Under the pieces are notes generated by a model. It was not told the origin of the DNA. It worked only from the letters and a program-made list of their open reading frames with translations, and searched no databases. Shown here piece after piece: positions 38,836-53,400 of a DNA stretch of 64,000 nt. The stretch spans positions 13,712,484 through 13,776,483 of the forward strand of contig JACSVZ010000004.1 in NCBI GenBank assembly GCA_014706295.1. Direction: 5' to 3'. Each line of letters opens with the position of its first letter. Within the stretch, counting starts at the first letter, position 1. Origin of the DNA: Lycocorax pyrrhopterus obiensis. Lineage: Eukaryota; Chordata; Aves; Passeriformes; Paradisaeidae. The position numbers were made by a program, and so were the translations under genes.

Positions 38836-38949
38836 AGGTTGGATGGGGCTCTGAGCAACCTGGTCTAGTCAAAGGCAATGTCCATGGAGGGTTTGGAACA
38901 AGATGATCTTTAAGGTCCCTTACAACCCAAACCATTCTAAGATTCTATG
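38836..38949 (+). repeat. CR1 LINE 3' end, sense orientation
   Basis: The text reads ggctctgagcaacctggtct, then agatgatctttaaggtccct and caacccaaaccattctaaga, and ends ttctatg. This is the sense-strand CR1 3' end with two imperfect copies of its terminal octamer (attctaag, attctatg). It is 5'-truncated to about 114 bp. Confidence 0.92.
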
Positions 38950-41254
38950 GTCTCTTCCGCTTTTGTAGCTGTTTTTAAAAATAGGCAGGTCCTTCACACA
39001 TCTCTGCACACTTCTCACTCTTACTTAATATACACAGTTGATAACTGTGCAAATATAGCTTTGCCCCACTTCTACCCTCGTAATATTTTCATTTGACAAT
39101 CATACTAGCTAGATTTGAACAAACTAATTTAAGTACCCATTTGTTAAAACAGCCTGCTTCAGTCAGGAGAAATCGCTATTTACTGTCATCAACAACAGGT
39201 CAACCTGAGGCAAATGCAAAGTTTAACTAAACAGTTAACGTTTGCAATGTAAACTGCAAAAATTTGATTTGGTGTTCTCCCTGAAAACAGCAATTTGACC
39301 TTCCTATAATGATCAGAAGTATGTGTTAGAACTGAGCAACATTTAAAAGGAATGGGGGGAAGCTCCTGTTATACCTCAAGACCACAGAAAACCCATTTTA
39401 AATAAAGATACATCAACGACTTAAACTGCTCAAAAAGTTGCTTTAACTACTTGTTTCCTGGGGTTTCTTAATTATAATATGAATGACCCCATGAAAGAAC
39501 ACTTCCACTAGGATGTTATTCCTTGGTTATTGTGAGGACTTCTCAGCTTCCTTCCTGCACTCTACAAGATCCCATGATTAAAGTTGGGTGGTTGACCTGG
39601 AAAATTCTGCCTCATGTGATAAGACATTAGATTTCAAAAAAGACACAATAGCTAAGCACACAAGCCTTCTTTCAAAAAAACACAAAGAACACAGAACTCT
39701 TTTTGAATAGGCTTTATTGCTGTATTAATAGCTGAAATGCAGAGCAGTCGAGGGAGCAAAGCTCTCTTTTCCTCATTTGAACTCACTCAACTGGCACAGG
39801 ATTTCTTTCCCACTCTCCCAATCCCTTGGGTCCCTACAAATCAAGACCAAAACAGGACCCAGCTGTCTCAGCTTGTTGTTCAAGCCCATTCAATTACAGC
39901 TGGAAGGCGGAATATTTCCTGGCACAACTTTCCTCTGGGATACTTACTCATGTGAACAAAACCTACAGACTGAGCAGGTACATTCACCCACTGCTGGGTA
40001 CTGGGCTTGTTAAATGTACTTCCTACACTCCAAAGAAAGTGCTTAAGTAGTTACTGCTTTAATTAAGAGCTAGCAAATGAATTCACATAAAAAACATCAA
40101 CAGCAAAGAAACCATAATGATGTAGTTGTCCTGACCACCAATGAGCATGAGAGGATCTTTCTGCCACTCCAAGTCCTGTAATCAGATTCGATAATCAAGA
40201 TATAGATATTCCACTTGACTATGCCAAGCCTGTGCTAAGCATGCATAAGATGAGGTGCTATCAGAGAATATACACACAAAACAGGTGTGTTAAATTTGGG
40301 GATTTCAGTGGGGAATATTTCTTTGAACTTCAAAAATGTTGTCACTTCTATGTTTGCTAGCCTTCTGTCAAAGGATTAAAAAATATCTACAAATAAAAAA
40401 TACCCAGTCACACATGCTCCAGGGTAGTCATAAGAATGTCCTCCCTGTCTGTGAACATACAAGAGAATACTAGCCAAGACTTCAAACTAAGCAACAGCAA
40501 TATGTGAAAAATATTTCCAAATACAGAGTAATTCCAGTTATTTGAGTCAAAGGACAAAAATTCAATCCTTAGCACTTCACTCCTATTTAGACTGCTCTGA
40601 GTACTTACAAACAGACTTTGGGATTGCTTTCACAAACATTCTTCAATTTATTTTTATTGTAGTCATGAACAAAAATTCTTGAAGGAGAGAAAAGACAGAT
40701 ACACAAATTCTCTTCCCTTCTTGCTTCCATCTGCTGGTCAGACAAGTCTTCTAAGGCACTACTCTTCGGCCTCTGGATTGTGGGCACTACTAAAGTTCAT
40801 GAGTAACTGAAAGAAACTCATGGATATACAAACTTAAATATTCTGTACCAAAGTCCATAGGTCCAGTAGAAATTATTTTTAAGTCTAAAAGGTAGAAAGC
40901 TACTATTAAAGGAGACCAAATACTGTTTATATTATCCCTATAAATAAGTCTTTTCAAAAACTCTAATGAGACATTCCATTTACTGTCATTACTTTAATAT
41001 TTATTAAATGCAATGTCCCTGTTAAAATGCATGGGTTTGCTAAACACGACAGCTTTCCCCCACACCCATTCAATACTTTAACCTCACAATGCTTTGTTAA
41101 TGCATATTGATAACAACTGCAGCACAGCAGAAAAACAACGCCATTCCTGACAACAGCCTAAGTACTTGGTGCAATGTCTCCAGAGCTGATTCTCCTACGG
41201 AAGCTGGTAACAGACATTCACCAACAATCCTTCTAAAGTGCTCAGAATCAAAAC

Positions 41255-41271
41255 AAAAAAAAAAAAAAAAA
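41255..41271. repeat. Poly-A tract
   Basis: 17 consecutive A residues. No associated retrocopy recognised. Confidence 0.9.
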
Positions 41272-41602
41272 CCCCAACAGAAACCAAACAGGTCAGGAAA
41301 CCAAAATAAGGAAGCCAAAACTTTGTTTCAACTGTCCACAGCCTATATCCACAGTAACTGACACCAGATAAATACTATAATTGTGTTGTAATAAACTAGT
41401 ACATACATTTTTGTCCTAAAAATTAAAACAAATCAAGAACATTTGAAATAAGTACATTTAGAAATATGTCCCTTCCAGATACACGCTGACATTAATGCTC
41501 AATTACAGTTTAAACATCATCTGTATTAACCAAAATACCCCATGCTTTCTTTGTGTCTAGCATCCATTTTCCTTTACAATTTCCTCTCTGAATACTGATT
41601 AG

Positions 41603-41628
41603 CTTCATTAGCTTTTATGCTAATGAAG
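41603..41628. repeat. Perfect 10-bp stem inverted repeat
   Basis: cttcattagc and its exact reverse complement gctaatgaag are separated by the 6-base loop ttttat. A short ttag/cattag duplication precedes it. No polypyrimidine, terminator or precursor-RNA context is evident, and one 10-bp stem is too short for a microRNA hairpin. Confidence 0.8.
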
Positions 41629-43322
41629 ATACATGAACAAATAAAAGCTGCACAACACAGGGAACCCAGCTCAGGAGATTCAGCTTTGCACTGATCTATC
41701 AGTATTACTTTGTCAGGACTAGTAAAGCTCTATCTAAGAGCTGTTCCAGCTAGCTCAGAAAATCACTGATACAGAATCCTGTAACTCAGGATTTGCATTG
41801 ATTCCCAAGCTGAAACCTCTCCTACTGCAATTTGCTCTGTAACACAACTCTCAATGTTGCTGTTAGGATGCCTAAATGACCTTTCAAGCGATACAAGTTG
41901 TGCACGGTGGCCATACCATTTGCTTGTTTTACAAATATGATTTTAACAAACCAAGACAAAATATGATTATTACTAAAGGAAATCAGAATTAAGCACATTA
42001 CATTTGGTATCTCATTTCCATTACACTTAGTACCTCAGCAACATACCCCTTTAAAAGGCTTCAAGTAATGCAACATTTGAAATTATAATTTATGTACGTA
42101 GAGCACCCAGGAAGAAGCAAAAATGATTCATTAGCTCTGCAGCAGACAAAAAAAAATCAAATTAGCTACACAGCTCTGAGTAAATAACAGCTGCAGTCTT
42201 TTAAGAAATGGTCAGCTGGTGTTAAAATTAGAGATGAATGCTGCTCCTGCAGACCATAATGGACATTACTCTTCAAAGGCTCCAAACACCAGCCATTGGA
42301 TCAACAGTGAAATAGATTCTCAGTTCTTCAACAAGGACACCTAATGCTCAAGGAAACTGCTCACTTCAGAAATTTGACTAACATCAGTATTGTGTAGTCT
42401 AGACAAGAAAGAAATGAACTAGATTATACTGTCAGTATTGTATGATCAGTGCACTCATTCTTCAGTCAGTGTACATATCCATGTTCCAAACATGTATCTG
42501 GTGATGAAATCCAGTCATCACTGAATGGGCTACAAAAGTTCACACAGTGCTGAAGATTTTGTAGCTATAGCAGCAGTCTGGAGACTTTACTTTTTTAAAA
42601 AATCCTATATGACCTTAGTCATATATCAAAGAAGGCCTCACAATTTTAAATAAAATTTGAGATAGCCTCAGAAAGTCATGTTTTACCTGAAGATTGCTCT
42701 CTTGCAATTACTATGTATTACATAACTAGATAGCCCCAGTATCTGCAAACAACTGAATTTCTCGTAGATAAAGCACAAATTAAGTAACACTAATACAGTA
42801 CAAAACAATATTAATGTCAAATAAAAGGCCAAAGTGCAAGAACAACGAGTTATAGTTTCCTTCCCAAAACACAGTACCTTTCCCACAAATCAGAGAAACA
42901 AGGAAGGGAGAAAAAAAACCTAATAAAAAATGGCACAAGGCTATTAAACAGAAAGGAACCATTCCCTGGCTCAGCTGCTGCCAGAGCGACAGCGCTACGC
43001 AAGACCCAAAAGAGAAACTTTTGCCTGCCTCTTGCCACTCTTCCCAAGGCTGTTCTCCTGACCTCTAAATTTCATACCTCAGTGATGCCAGTGGGACAAA
43101 TGACCTCCCAGTAGAGCCAGCAGGATGACTTACCTGGTAGCTATCACAGTACTTTGATAGGAAGCCACACATAAACGTAGCTGCGCTGGCAGAATCAACG
43201 ACTGAAACAGCACAACATCACATTTTCAGAAGTGCTGGGCAGCCATCACATTACTACCAGGTGCAACAGCCTAGAACTTCTTCCAGGAGACAAAAAAATT
43301 ACACAACCTCCAACCACCTTCA

Positions 43323-43366
43323 CCTTGTATTTTAAACCTTGTGTTTTAAACACCTTGTATTTGAAA
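43323..43366. repeat. Three-copy 14-bp repeat (ccttgtattttaaa)
   Basis: Copies at 43323-43336, 43337-43350 and 43353-43366 differ at single positions (ccttgtgttttaaa, ccttgtatttgaaa); two bases separate the second and third. Confidence 0.85.
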
Positions 43367-44715
43367 CTCTGATTCAACTGATGACTGCGAACAACGAAAG
43401 ACAATCCTTCCCTCTCTTTGCAAACATTAAACACATCTCATCTGAGACTGGGACATTTATAAGGAGAGCTGACAAGTTGCATTCGAGCAAAATCAAGTAT
43501 AAAGTCTGTGTGATAGCACATACATTTGCATAATAGACTGACACGAGCAAATAAAACCAAATATTCCTGGAGGAAAGATGTTTGGTTTCCTGAATGTCTC
43601 CCTACACAAGGGCTTGGAAGTGAATTATTTTTATGGAACGGAAAATGTTCGAACGTATCACAGTTGCAAAGCCTCAAAACAGTGTTATTTCAAACAGACT
43701 TGAATACTTGAGACAAAACAAGGGAACTTTAGGTAGATTTGCCAACAGTTCACAAATACTGCTCTTATAACCTTCAAAGTAGTTAATATCTATGAGAGCT
43801 TGGTAGAGAAAAATGCTATACAGAATCCTATACCTTAAAAATTTTAAATGGCCAAAAATTCAGTTAAGACTATTCTAAAATAACACATTCTGAGCAGTAT
43901 GGGTATTTATATAAATCTATTATTTTAGGCAGTGACACTTCTTTTAAATGAAAACTTTCTCAGCAGTTCTCAGTAAGAAAAGAATTATGTGTACACTACA
44001 CTTATGTTTCTCTCTAAAGTCCCCCTCTCCCTCTGACAGCTTGTTCATCTTACTTGATGTACAGTGTTGAACATTAAAATACAAATTCCATTTTATACTG
44101 GTATTAAAATAACTTGATGTAATTTCTGTCAAGCATGTGCATCTGTGTAAGACCTTCTTTAATACTCATCTATTTTTCTACTGTATATCAATTTTATGTT
44201 TTCATTTCTAGAATTCAGGCACTAAAATATGTATGTATTACAGTATCGATGTTGTATACCAAAAAGGAATTGACTTCACAGTTAAAATGCTTGATCAACT
44301 ATGCAAATATGCAAAAAGGTAGAAAACAAAATACCATGAGCACCTGGGGCATTACAGCTTGATCTGATAATGTAATTTTTTTCCATAAAGTATTACCCTG
44401 AGTTTAGTAACAGCCTGATTCTAAAAGCTTCCTGAAGTCAGTCTTTACACATTTTCCAGTGGCCTTTATATCAGACACTAAAAACATAACAATAAAATTT
44501 AAAAAATGTAACATGCACAACATACTCGACAGCTAATCCAGTAATAAATCACAGAGAGAATTACTTGATTTTTCCACATAGTGAGCAGAGAAAAATCTTA
44601 ATTCTTGCTGGGAACTAAGTTTAAAACATTTTTGGATGGTACCAGAAATTTGTGGAACTGTGTCTTAAAATTTTAACCAAGATCAAGTACTAAAGCATAT
44701 AGATGGCTTTCTTAA

Positions 44716-44790
44716 CATATAAAAATATATACATTTATCTGTGTGTATATATGTGTCTATATACACACCTACACACATGCATATATGTAT
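44716..44790. repeat. TA/TG-rich microsatellite region
   Basis: This is interleaved tatata, tgtgtg and cacaca text. Low-complexity dinucleotide repeat. Confidence 0.8.
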
Positions 44791-45068
44791 GAATAGAGTA
44801 TAGCTATATTTACATAGAATTATATGAATAATTTAATTCAGTAAATTAAAATAAATACAGCCTACAGATTCTGCAGGGGCTTAGTCATGTGGTTTCATTA
44901 AGAGCTGTGTGTTGCATAATTAGGTACTACTTTACGGCACAAGTCCTGGCACTACCTACAGATTCACACCAGTTAGAAAGAATGTTTCCAACATGAACAT
45001 GTCCTTCACCTAATTGGTGAATCTGATATTCAGTATTTACTTTCCAAGATACTTAATTTGGAAAAACT

Positions 45069-45083
45069 AAAAAAAAAAAAAAA
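45069..45083. repeat. Poly-A tract
   Basis: 15 A residues followed by ttttaaaaaaa. Confidence 0.85.
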
Positions 45084-48059
45084 TTTTAAAAAAATGTATC
45101 AAAACATTAACACCACTAAATAGCACTTAATATTGGAAACATTCGTGATTCTACCTAATCTCACATACTCTGCTCCTTAAGGTAATATAAACAGAAAATG
45201 TTTCCTTCTGGAAATTAAAATCCTGAAGCTTTAAGTTGATGCTGGTAAATCAGCTGAAGCCATGCTTTCAACAGAACAGAGTCCATTTACCTGCAGAAAG
45301 CAAGTTGCTTTCTCATTAACAAGAAATATACTAAATTTCTTACTAATAACATATACTTTACTATGTATCCTATACAATAGTGATTTACTAATTATTTGTA
45401 TTGCTGCATCCCATACCACCAACAGGCTTACACTCAATGCTAAGCCTAGAAGGAAAATTAACAGCTTGCTTAAAAAACACCTGTTCTTGCTGAATGTTTT
45501 AAAGCAAACTACCTCCACGAAATTACTGAACATTTTTGATCACCTTCTTTTTTTAGACTAATCACACAAAAAAACTCCAGCATCTTTGAACTGAATGTCA
45601 AGCAACACAGTATTTACAGCAGCTCAGAATAAACTTTAATTAGAAGTCTTACACTTTTAGAAATTGCCACTGTGCAAATTTGTTGTGAGGAAAACTATTC
45701 ACACTGCCATAGTTTCTCATTTTCTACAGCTTCACTTTTTCCATGTATAAGCACTAGGCAGAGGCACCTTTAAACCAGCATTATTTTCACACTGAGGTGC
45801 TTCTACCACTTCAGCTTGATCAGTTAAGGTTCTACAGTACGTGCATCAATAACCAAAGCCAAAGGCAATTTCTCAAACTGCATTTGAAAAAGAAGTTTTC
45901 TTTCATCTTTCACTACTGCACAAACGCAACACTCATGTCATTTGAGTTTAGGATAAAATTTAGCTTAAAAACAAAGATGAAAAGCTTGCTTTAACAACAC
46001 AGAGGTACAGCAGGTCTTCAGCCCACTTATAAAGATCACACTATGAACTGAAAAAAAAGGTGCGTTTAACAGCTTTACTAATATATGAAGTCAACACGCC
46101 CTCAGTCTCTTGATCCAAAATATTCTGCTGTAGTAAATACTCTCAAAATATTTTATCCTAAAGAGTGCTGAATAAAGCTTCTCATGACTTTAGGTACTTC
46201 CTGTTTATGCGCTTTTCCTCACAATTCCTCCCAATTCATAGCATATATGTGAATAAACTTATTTTCAGACTGTTTGGATACAATCTTCGAAACACTCATC
46301 CATGAAGTATATTGGAAGAGATTAGTACATCTGGTTTAGGAATTTAGCTCAAGTCTCATCCCAGGTATAGTCAAGAACTGCTCACTGTTTGCTCTGCCTG
46401 CTCTCCACGCCCACCATCTACGGTTTGTGAACATCTTCTGCAGAACTGCTACAGACAGACACCCTGTCCTGCCAAGGAATGATTTCTCTTCCTTCCACCA
46501 GAGCTCTACTTCTACTCCTTTCATCCACTTCCACCCAACCTACAACTGCTATGAGAAAAAAGGCATTTCCTCTTTGAATACGAATTAAGTGTTTAGACCT
46601 AATCCCATTTTAGCAATATCTTTGTTTCTGATATACATGTGAGAAAAAGAATTGCACAACTTCATATTTTCTCATGCTGCTATGGGTTTTTAATGCTGTC
46701 CAATTTGGGGTGGGCCACAGCAATTAAAAGGTATGAGAAATACAATGTAGAGAGCAATTCTTGCTCTTTTAGGTAACAAAATAGTTAAGGAGGCCATTTC
46801 AAAATGATGATATACATTGGAAGAAAGTGTTCTTATTCAACATTTTTTCTCACTAACTACTAAATCCTTAAGTAACCTTGAAGGAGAGGGGAAAGGAAGA
46901 GATTGGGAGAAGAGGTACTGTTCTGGAGTTTGGGTGTTCCCACCCTCCCACACTTGTACAGTGTTACTGCTTCTACGTGCATAGAGGAAACAGAACAATA
47001 AATTGCTGCAGTTTAATTACTGAGTCAGATCTCCAGCTGATATAAACCAGCTCAGTTTCATCCATTTCCCAGTCTCACAAGGTTCATGCTCAGTGATCTC
47101 CTTTAAAGGTCACTATGGTCAAGGTGGTTTTTGTTTGGGTTTTTTTTTGCTGGGTTACATTTAACTCCTTGTATGACCACACAGTATATTTTACAATTAA
47201 ATTAGGATAGTCTTAAAACTTCTCTGAAGTACTTTACACAAAGAGCAGATAATTCTCCAAAGCTTTAAGCTATGCTAGATGTCAGGAATTCATTTAGGTA
47301 TTTTGTCACCTAGAACTGCACAGAATCAAACACATTTTTGCACTTTCTCCCTCCCCAACCTTTAGATTTTCCACAGAAGACTGCATAAAAACATAGACCA
47401 AGTGCAGTGTCAAAAAATATCCCTACTGATTGCTGTGAAGCAAGTTCAATGAAGAAATTTTCCCCAAAACCCCAAATCTAGACTACTCTTCTAGATAAAT
47501 TTCATGTACACTCTCTGATGATCCAAGCAGGTTAGCACAGCCACCCACATTCCCACCTCTGGCCCAGACTTCTGAACCAGGTAATTGGTCATCATAAATC
47601 CCTTTGCAAACAGCATGCTTCTTCCCCAAATTTATTACTAATGACAACAAAAATTATTACATCACAGAATGCTCTTGATGCTTCAAGCAGGGAAGGAAAT
47701 GAAGTGAATTCAGTCCAGATTCTGCAAAGTCATTTTCAATGATCTTTCAACTACTGCTTTTTTTAAATTCTACTGCTAGTCATTCCAAGAGACACTGTAT
47801 GCACTGGTCTCTAAGAGAAAATTACAGAAACTGAATTTAAATAAAAAAGAAACTGAAACTTCTATTAAATCAACTTCCCACAAACTCCCATGCCTTGTAT
47901 TGCTACCCCAATATGTCTCTGCTGGTGCTGCCCCCTTCCCCTCTTTTTTCAAGCCTCCATACAACTTCCCAGGAGATGCAGGTCCTGAGGGGGCTTTGGA
48001 GGTGTATTCTAACAACCAACACTGAGGAACACTGCTGCAGCCATCCACATTTCATTTAA

Positions 48060-48440
48060 CAGGGAGGGACCAATACCTGCACCAGGTCCAGACCTAGGAC
48101 AGTGACCCAAAAGCACAGGTTCCCAGGCAGGCTGGGAAAGCCCAGCCCCAAGGCTGTACACACCCAGTGAGCACACGGACAGACACAAGCTGTACTGGAT
48201 GGACAGCTGCTGCCCAGAACACGGGAGCTAAGGACTTCAGCGATATCAATACTTTGGGGGTGCTCACCTCAGCATTTCCTGTCCCTTCTTCCTCATCCTG
48301 GTTGGTTTTCCAGCCATCCTCCCCTCCTGCCAGTCAGGCACGCCTCAGTCTGGAAATACCAATAGCTTGCCTCGTGTTTGCCACAGTAATCCCCTTTCAC
48401 AGAGCCTGTCAGGTCAGGATAACACCATGCACACTCTCCA
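48060..48440. other. G+C-richer patch in intron 1, unassigned
   Basis: This patch is visibly richer in G and C than its surroundings and contains an open plus-strand frame of 124 codons (48167-48541) with no recognisable domain. No repeat family or exon signature is identified. Confidence 0.3.
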
Positions 48441-51400
48441 CTGGGACAGGAGAGATGTTCTTGAAACATTTTATCCTTCCTTTGCCCTTTTATCTCAGGG
48501 ATACATTTATTTCCCATATTTACAAATTAACCAAGGCCTAACAGTAACTGCATGTGCAAGCAAGAAAGCAAATGCATTCTGATAAAATCTTCCTTTCCCT
48601 AGTTTTACTAAGAACACTAATAAACTCATTTCAAGTACTTTCAAATGAAAACAGGGATGGGGGAAAATAATCTGCACTGTATCTGAAGACCCACCTTCCT
48701 ACCACTTCCAAAAAAAATTTTTTTAAAGAAACTGACACCCAGCAATGTTATTACTGTGCCTAAAAGTCACAGAAGAGCAGGTCCCAACCAAAAATTAATG
48801 AGGAACTCATATATTGCTATATCATGGAAGTAAGGGCTTGAAAACAAGGCATAAACTACTCTTGATCAAGAATGAGACTGCAGACTTTCTTAAATCAACT
48901 AAAACACGGCGTGTTCTCAGGATGATTCCACTCTCCTGACACATCCTTACTTCATACAAGCACGAGGGCTTGTGCAGCTGAACCAGATCACTGCTCCAGC
49001 TCATGGAACACCAAAAGCAAGAAGTCCTACACGACTTCATGCACCTGTTACCTTTTAAAGTCTCCAAACATAGCATACACATGCTAGATTTCTTTTTCCT
49101 TCATATGTGTTTGCAATTGACACAACATTAATTTTGTTTGAAGTAACCTACACTGCCAAATTTTCACCCACAAATTCTCATCAGCAATACTACTTACTCT
49201 TAATTTTATTTTTCTAAAGATGCCCCAGCTCAAAAAAAAATGTTAGCAATTTTTTTCATACACTGTGAAGAGCATCACCTTTTTAAAGTCGAAGTCCAAC
49301 GCAGTCCTAAATCAAAGACAGCATTCTGCAAATACAAAGCTATTACCAAAAGCAAGCAGAGAACAAAACTGGTTTCAGCCACAGGATTTCCTGTGGTTGT
49401 ATCGTTCCTCTTCAGTCACATAATCAATTTAATGTGACTTCCTATGACAAAGAAGGAGGAAACCAAGAGGAACTTACTCATCTGTCAACCAGTACTAAAA
49501 AAATTCAGCAAGTCTCGGTGATACCATAGGCCGCAAATAATCCACGAGTTTCTACAAAGAACACTTAGGTTTAGTGAAAGCGGAAAACCGCAGAGATTAG
49601 AAGAACAATTGCAGATGAGCAATGACTACGTGTTAACACAGCAGCTGTGCTTTATTTCTGCCAGAAGTGACTTCTGCAGGCCATGAGGTGTAACATCAGG
49701 TGCCTTTCAGTTTACATGACTTGATGAATACACTTAGAAAAAATAGAAATTACGTAATCCATACACTTGCAACCTGAAGACGTGAGTTGATCTGTACAAA
49801 TAGTAAAGTAATACTAGCTGGTATCAAATTTGCAGCATACATATATTAGCCACAAAAAAAATGCCCTTTGTGGGTTCACTGAATAATTATGAAAACTGAG
49901 ATTTCAAACTAAAGACAAATCAAGACTGATACACTGCAGATATCTCTGCCCTGTTCTCAATTACAACATAAGGTATAATGCAAAAATACAAGAGGCAGGA
50001 GGGAGGAGAAAACAGAATATGGAAGTATTTTCCAGTAATTCCATGTATTAGCATACAACCTACACAGGGCTGCAAATAGGTATCTGAAAAGACCAAGCTG
50101 AAGACATTTTGAGCAGCTAAAACGCAAGAGTAGCATTTACACACTGGGATACAAAAATTGTTGAGTTACTAAAACCTAATTTTAACAAAAATCAATAAAG
50201 CCTCTAGCAGAAATGTCCTTGGACTGACTCCTTCCACCTCTCCATAAAACACACACTACTAGTCACTCAAATAAACACCAGCACTGTAATTTTTGCAACA
50301 ATATTCATACTACTGAACTCATACTATTTACTACCTTTCAGAAACAAGGCCCTTGAAATAAACAGCAAATAAGCAATTATGCTTACAGTAAATGAAGAGT
50401 TAAAAATAGCTCTGCCTCTGCAACTCACCCAGTAAATCAGCCTGAACAGTCCCATTCAATTTCACAGCTCATTACCTGGAATAGACAGTTAAAGCCCCGT
50501 ACCAGATGCATTCCATACAAGACAACACTTCCAACTGTACTTAAAAATCCCCGCTCAATTTCAGCATGACATATGTGGTGTCTGTGTACTTCCATTTTTT
50601 TTCCTTAGTATGGAAAAAAAGATTTGTTTTAGATTTGTTTACATTCTGTTGTATTAGTTATCACCCAGAGAAAACCCATTAATACAGATATGTGTGGTTT
50701 TCAAATGACAGGTATTGACTACAGGTAAAGGGTTAAGCGAAGATAACATGTGAACATCATTTCTGGTCAGGGATTTATTTATGCTAACTATGTAAAGACA
50801 ATACTTACACCTAATCTGTAGCATTGCCTTCAACACGGTTTTGAAAGAACATGAAACACCACGATGTATTTGTGTAAGATACACAATGTATTTTATCTAA
50901 ACTAGATGTCCTAAGACTAGATGACATTGATCTGGTATGATGTTACAGTGCTCTGATTCACTAAAATTCCTTAACAGGCTCCAAAATAAGCCCTGATAGA
51001 GCTTCCCTTTGGCAATAACCTTAATTAGGTTAGGATACAATAAGGAACTTCAGAAAACAAAAGGCAGACAAAAACCGCTGAAAATCCCTCATTGGCAAGG
51101 AAATGTGCTGGATGACCTAATCCTAATAGATTTTTGCCATTTCTAATTTCTACAATTCAAGGAAAATGAAAAGGATGGGCAAAATCCCCATAACAACCAG
51201 AGTTAAACATAATTTACCTACTGGTAAAGATTCTGTTGTATCGTTTAAGTAAAGAATGCATGCAAGACTTCATGTCCTCTACTGGAGTATTCTGTAACTA
51301 TCCTGCTAAACTCAATTAAGTCCTTGAGAGCAACCCATATACGTATCTAAACTATTGTTTTCTCTTATCAACTCGGTCTCAGCAGGATGTCATCTAGCTA

Positions 51401-51744
51401 CTGTGAAAAATCAGTTTTGTACACTGAATTCTGCTAATTGGAATACAGATTTCAGTTTGGGTAAGACTGTGTGTATGTAGAGAAAGACATGCCAGTACCC
51501 TGAAACAACTTCCCTCCCTGCTCCCCTCCAAACTCTCTTCTTCCTGAATTCTCTACTAGAGCTGTTTTCCTATTTCAATCAAACCTCAAATTTACTGCTG
51601 TTTACCTTGTCCTTTTGGACCATTAAAAAGAGAAGGCATCTAGAATTTCTTTATTTTTAGTATACTTTCTGGATAATAGCTATAAAATTTGCCATGACCC
51701 CAAGTGCAGAGCTTACCTTAGCCCAAATTCAAAGAGCAGTAGGA

Positions 51745-51825
51745 GCTTTGACCCAGATTCAGGAAAGCATGTGGTTAAGTATATCCTCGGACTCAGGAAA
51801 GCACTTCATGATGTGAATAAAGGCA
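51745..51825. repeat. Possible ancient amniote interspersed repeat
   Basis: cagattcaggaaagcatgtg (from 51754) and ctcaggaaagcacttcatg, starting about 37 bp later, share tcaggaaagca, with gtggttaagta between them. This resembles a diverged amniote repeat built from attcaggaaagcacttaag-type units. The family is not named. Confidence 0.4.
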
Positions 51826-52959
51826 GCCACCGATTGATGCTCATTTACACCTTTCTTGAACCAATTTCTTTTAATTTATAACTTGGGACCTTTTCTTCCT
51901 CTTCCCTCTGACCACAAATCCAACCAACGAAGAAGAAAATAATCTCTTCATTTTCCATGTTAACAGGATATAAGAATATCTGAAGATGGCTCTGTGCCAG
52001 AAACTACACTTGACAGCTGTTTCAGACCACGGCATAGCTCTCACATTTTCGATGCCTAGTGCTGACAGGGATTACTTAAAAACAACTGTACCAGAAGAAA
52101 TTGTTCTGCAGGCTATTCCTCAGCAGGGTTTTCGTGAACACAGTAGTTGTCAGAGCAAGTGCTAATTTGTATTTCAAAACAATGATTCCAGTAAATAAAG
52201 AAAACTCTATTTTATAATTAACAATTTCAGAACACTTCTTTATCTCTTAAGACCAGTGATGGAAAGGTAAGTTTGGTTTCCTGAACATATAAATTTTGCA
52301 TCCACCATAAAGTGAAGATCACTAACTAGCATACAAGTCTAGAAGCTTTTCACATCCATTTTCAGCACTTCCTCATTTAAAATAGATAAAGTTTAAAAGT
52401 CAATTATTGAGCAGAAGGAGGGAAGGAGGATTTTGTGGTTGTTGTTTTATAGTCTATGTACTTTGCTCCCAGTGAAAAAAGACTAACTTCTACCACAGCC
52501 ACTGCAAGCTAATTTTGACTAATTTGTGGGCAAACCAGTAACGGAGTTCACATGCCAAAAATCATCCCTGAAGGGATTTAAATACAGCTGACATACTTCA
52601 CAGAAAAACAGGAAATGGTCTGGTAGTTACTTAACACCTATCAGAGCTATTCTTTGGTCTCAAATTGGTCACATGAAAAACTCCCTCACAGGCCTGAAAA
52701 ATAGAAAGCCAATGAAAAATCCACACATACCATGCTAAATTTTAAGATACTTCTGTATCATAAATACCAGATTAGAAAATCCATTTATGTCTGGGTAACA
52801 ATCAGGAAGAAAGTCTGACAAACATGGAAACGATCCTAAAGGTAGTATGGTTGGCTTAATATTTTGTCTGCTGTTGCTGTTTACCAGCGTGACACCCATA
52901 AAGGGACACAGAGGATGAAAACGGCTCTGTACTTAAGGACTGCTCAGATTCACAATAAT

Positions 52960-53400
52960 CAGGTGCTGCTCAGACTAGACAAAAGACAGCCTCTGAAGAC
53001 CAGCAGTTGTACTGCTTGCCATAAATCCAGTGCATAGCAAAGCAGCCCTCCTGACACCGGCTCTGCCAGCAGCAGGGACCAGACAGGTGCATTTGAGAGC
53101 GTAACTGGATACAACAAACCGATCCAAGCATCAGGAGCTGGGGAAGCCTCATCCCCAGGACTGCCCTGTACCTGCAGGCATGGAGGTGACAGTGGCAGAG
53201 TGTTTGAACGTGCAGGAGGAGAAGGGACAGTGTTTGGTGACTACCAGAGCTGGGTAAATCCCCCCTGCAGAATGGCTGTTTGCCTCCTCCGAGAAAAGGA
53301 CAGCAAAGGGGACACAAGGGCACCACGGCCTGGACTCAACACCAAACCTTTGTACTGTACAGATTTCAGCTCAGTGTGGCAAAGCAAAGCCCATTAACAG
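52960..53400. other. G+C-richer patch in intron 1, unassigned
   Basis: This roughly 440 bp has higher G+C, overlapping open frames on both strands (118 codons minus, 65 plus) and no recognisable protein family or splice-flanked exon. Its nature is unknown. Confidence 0.3.
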
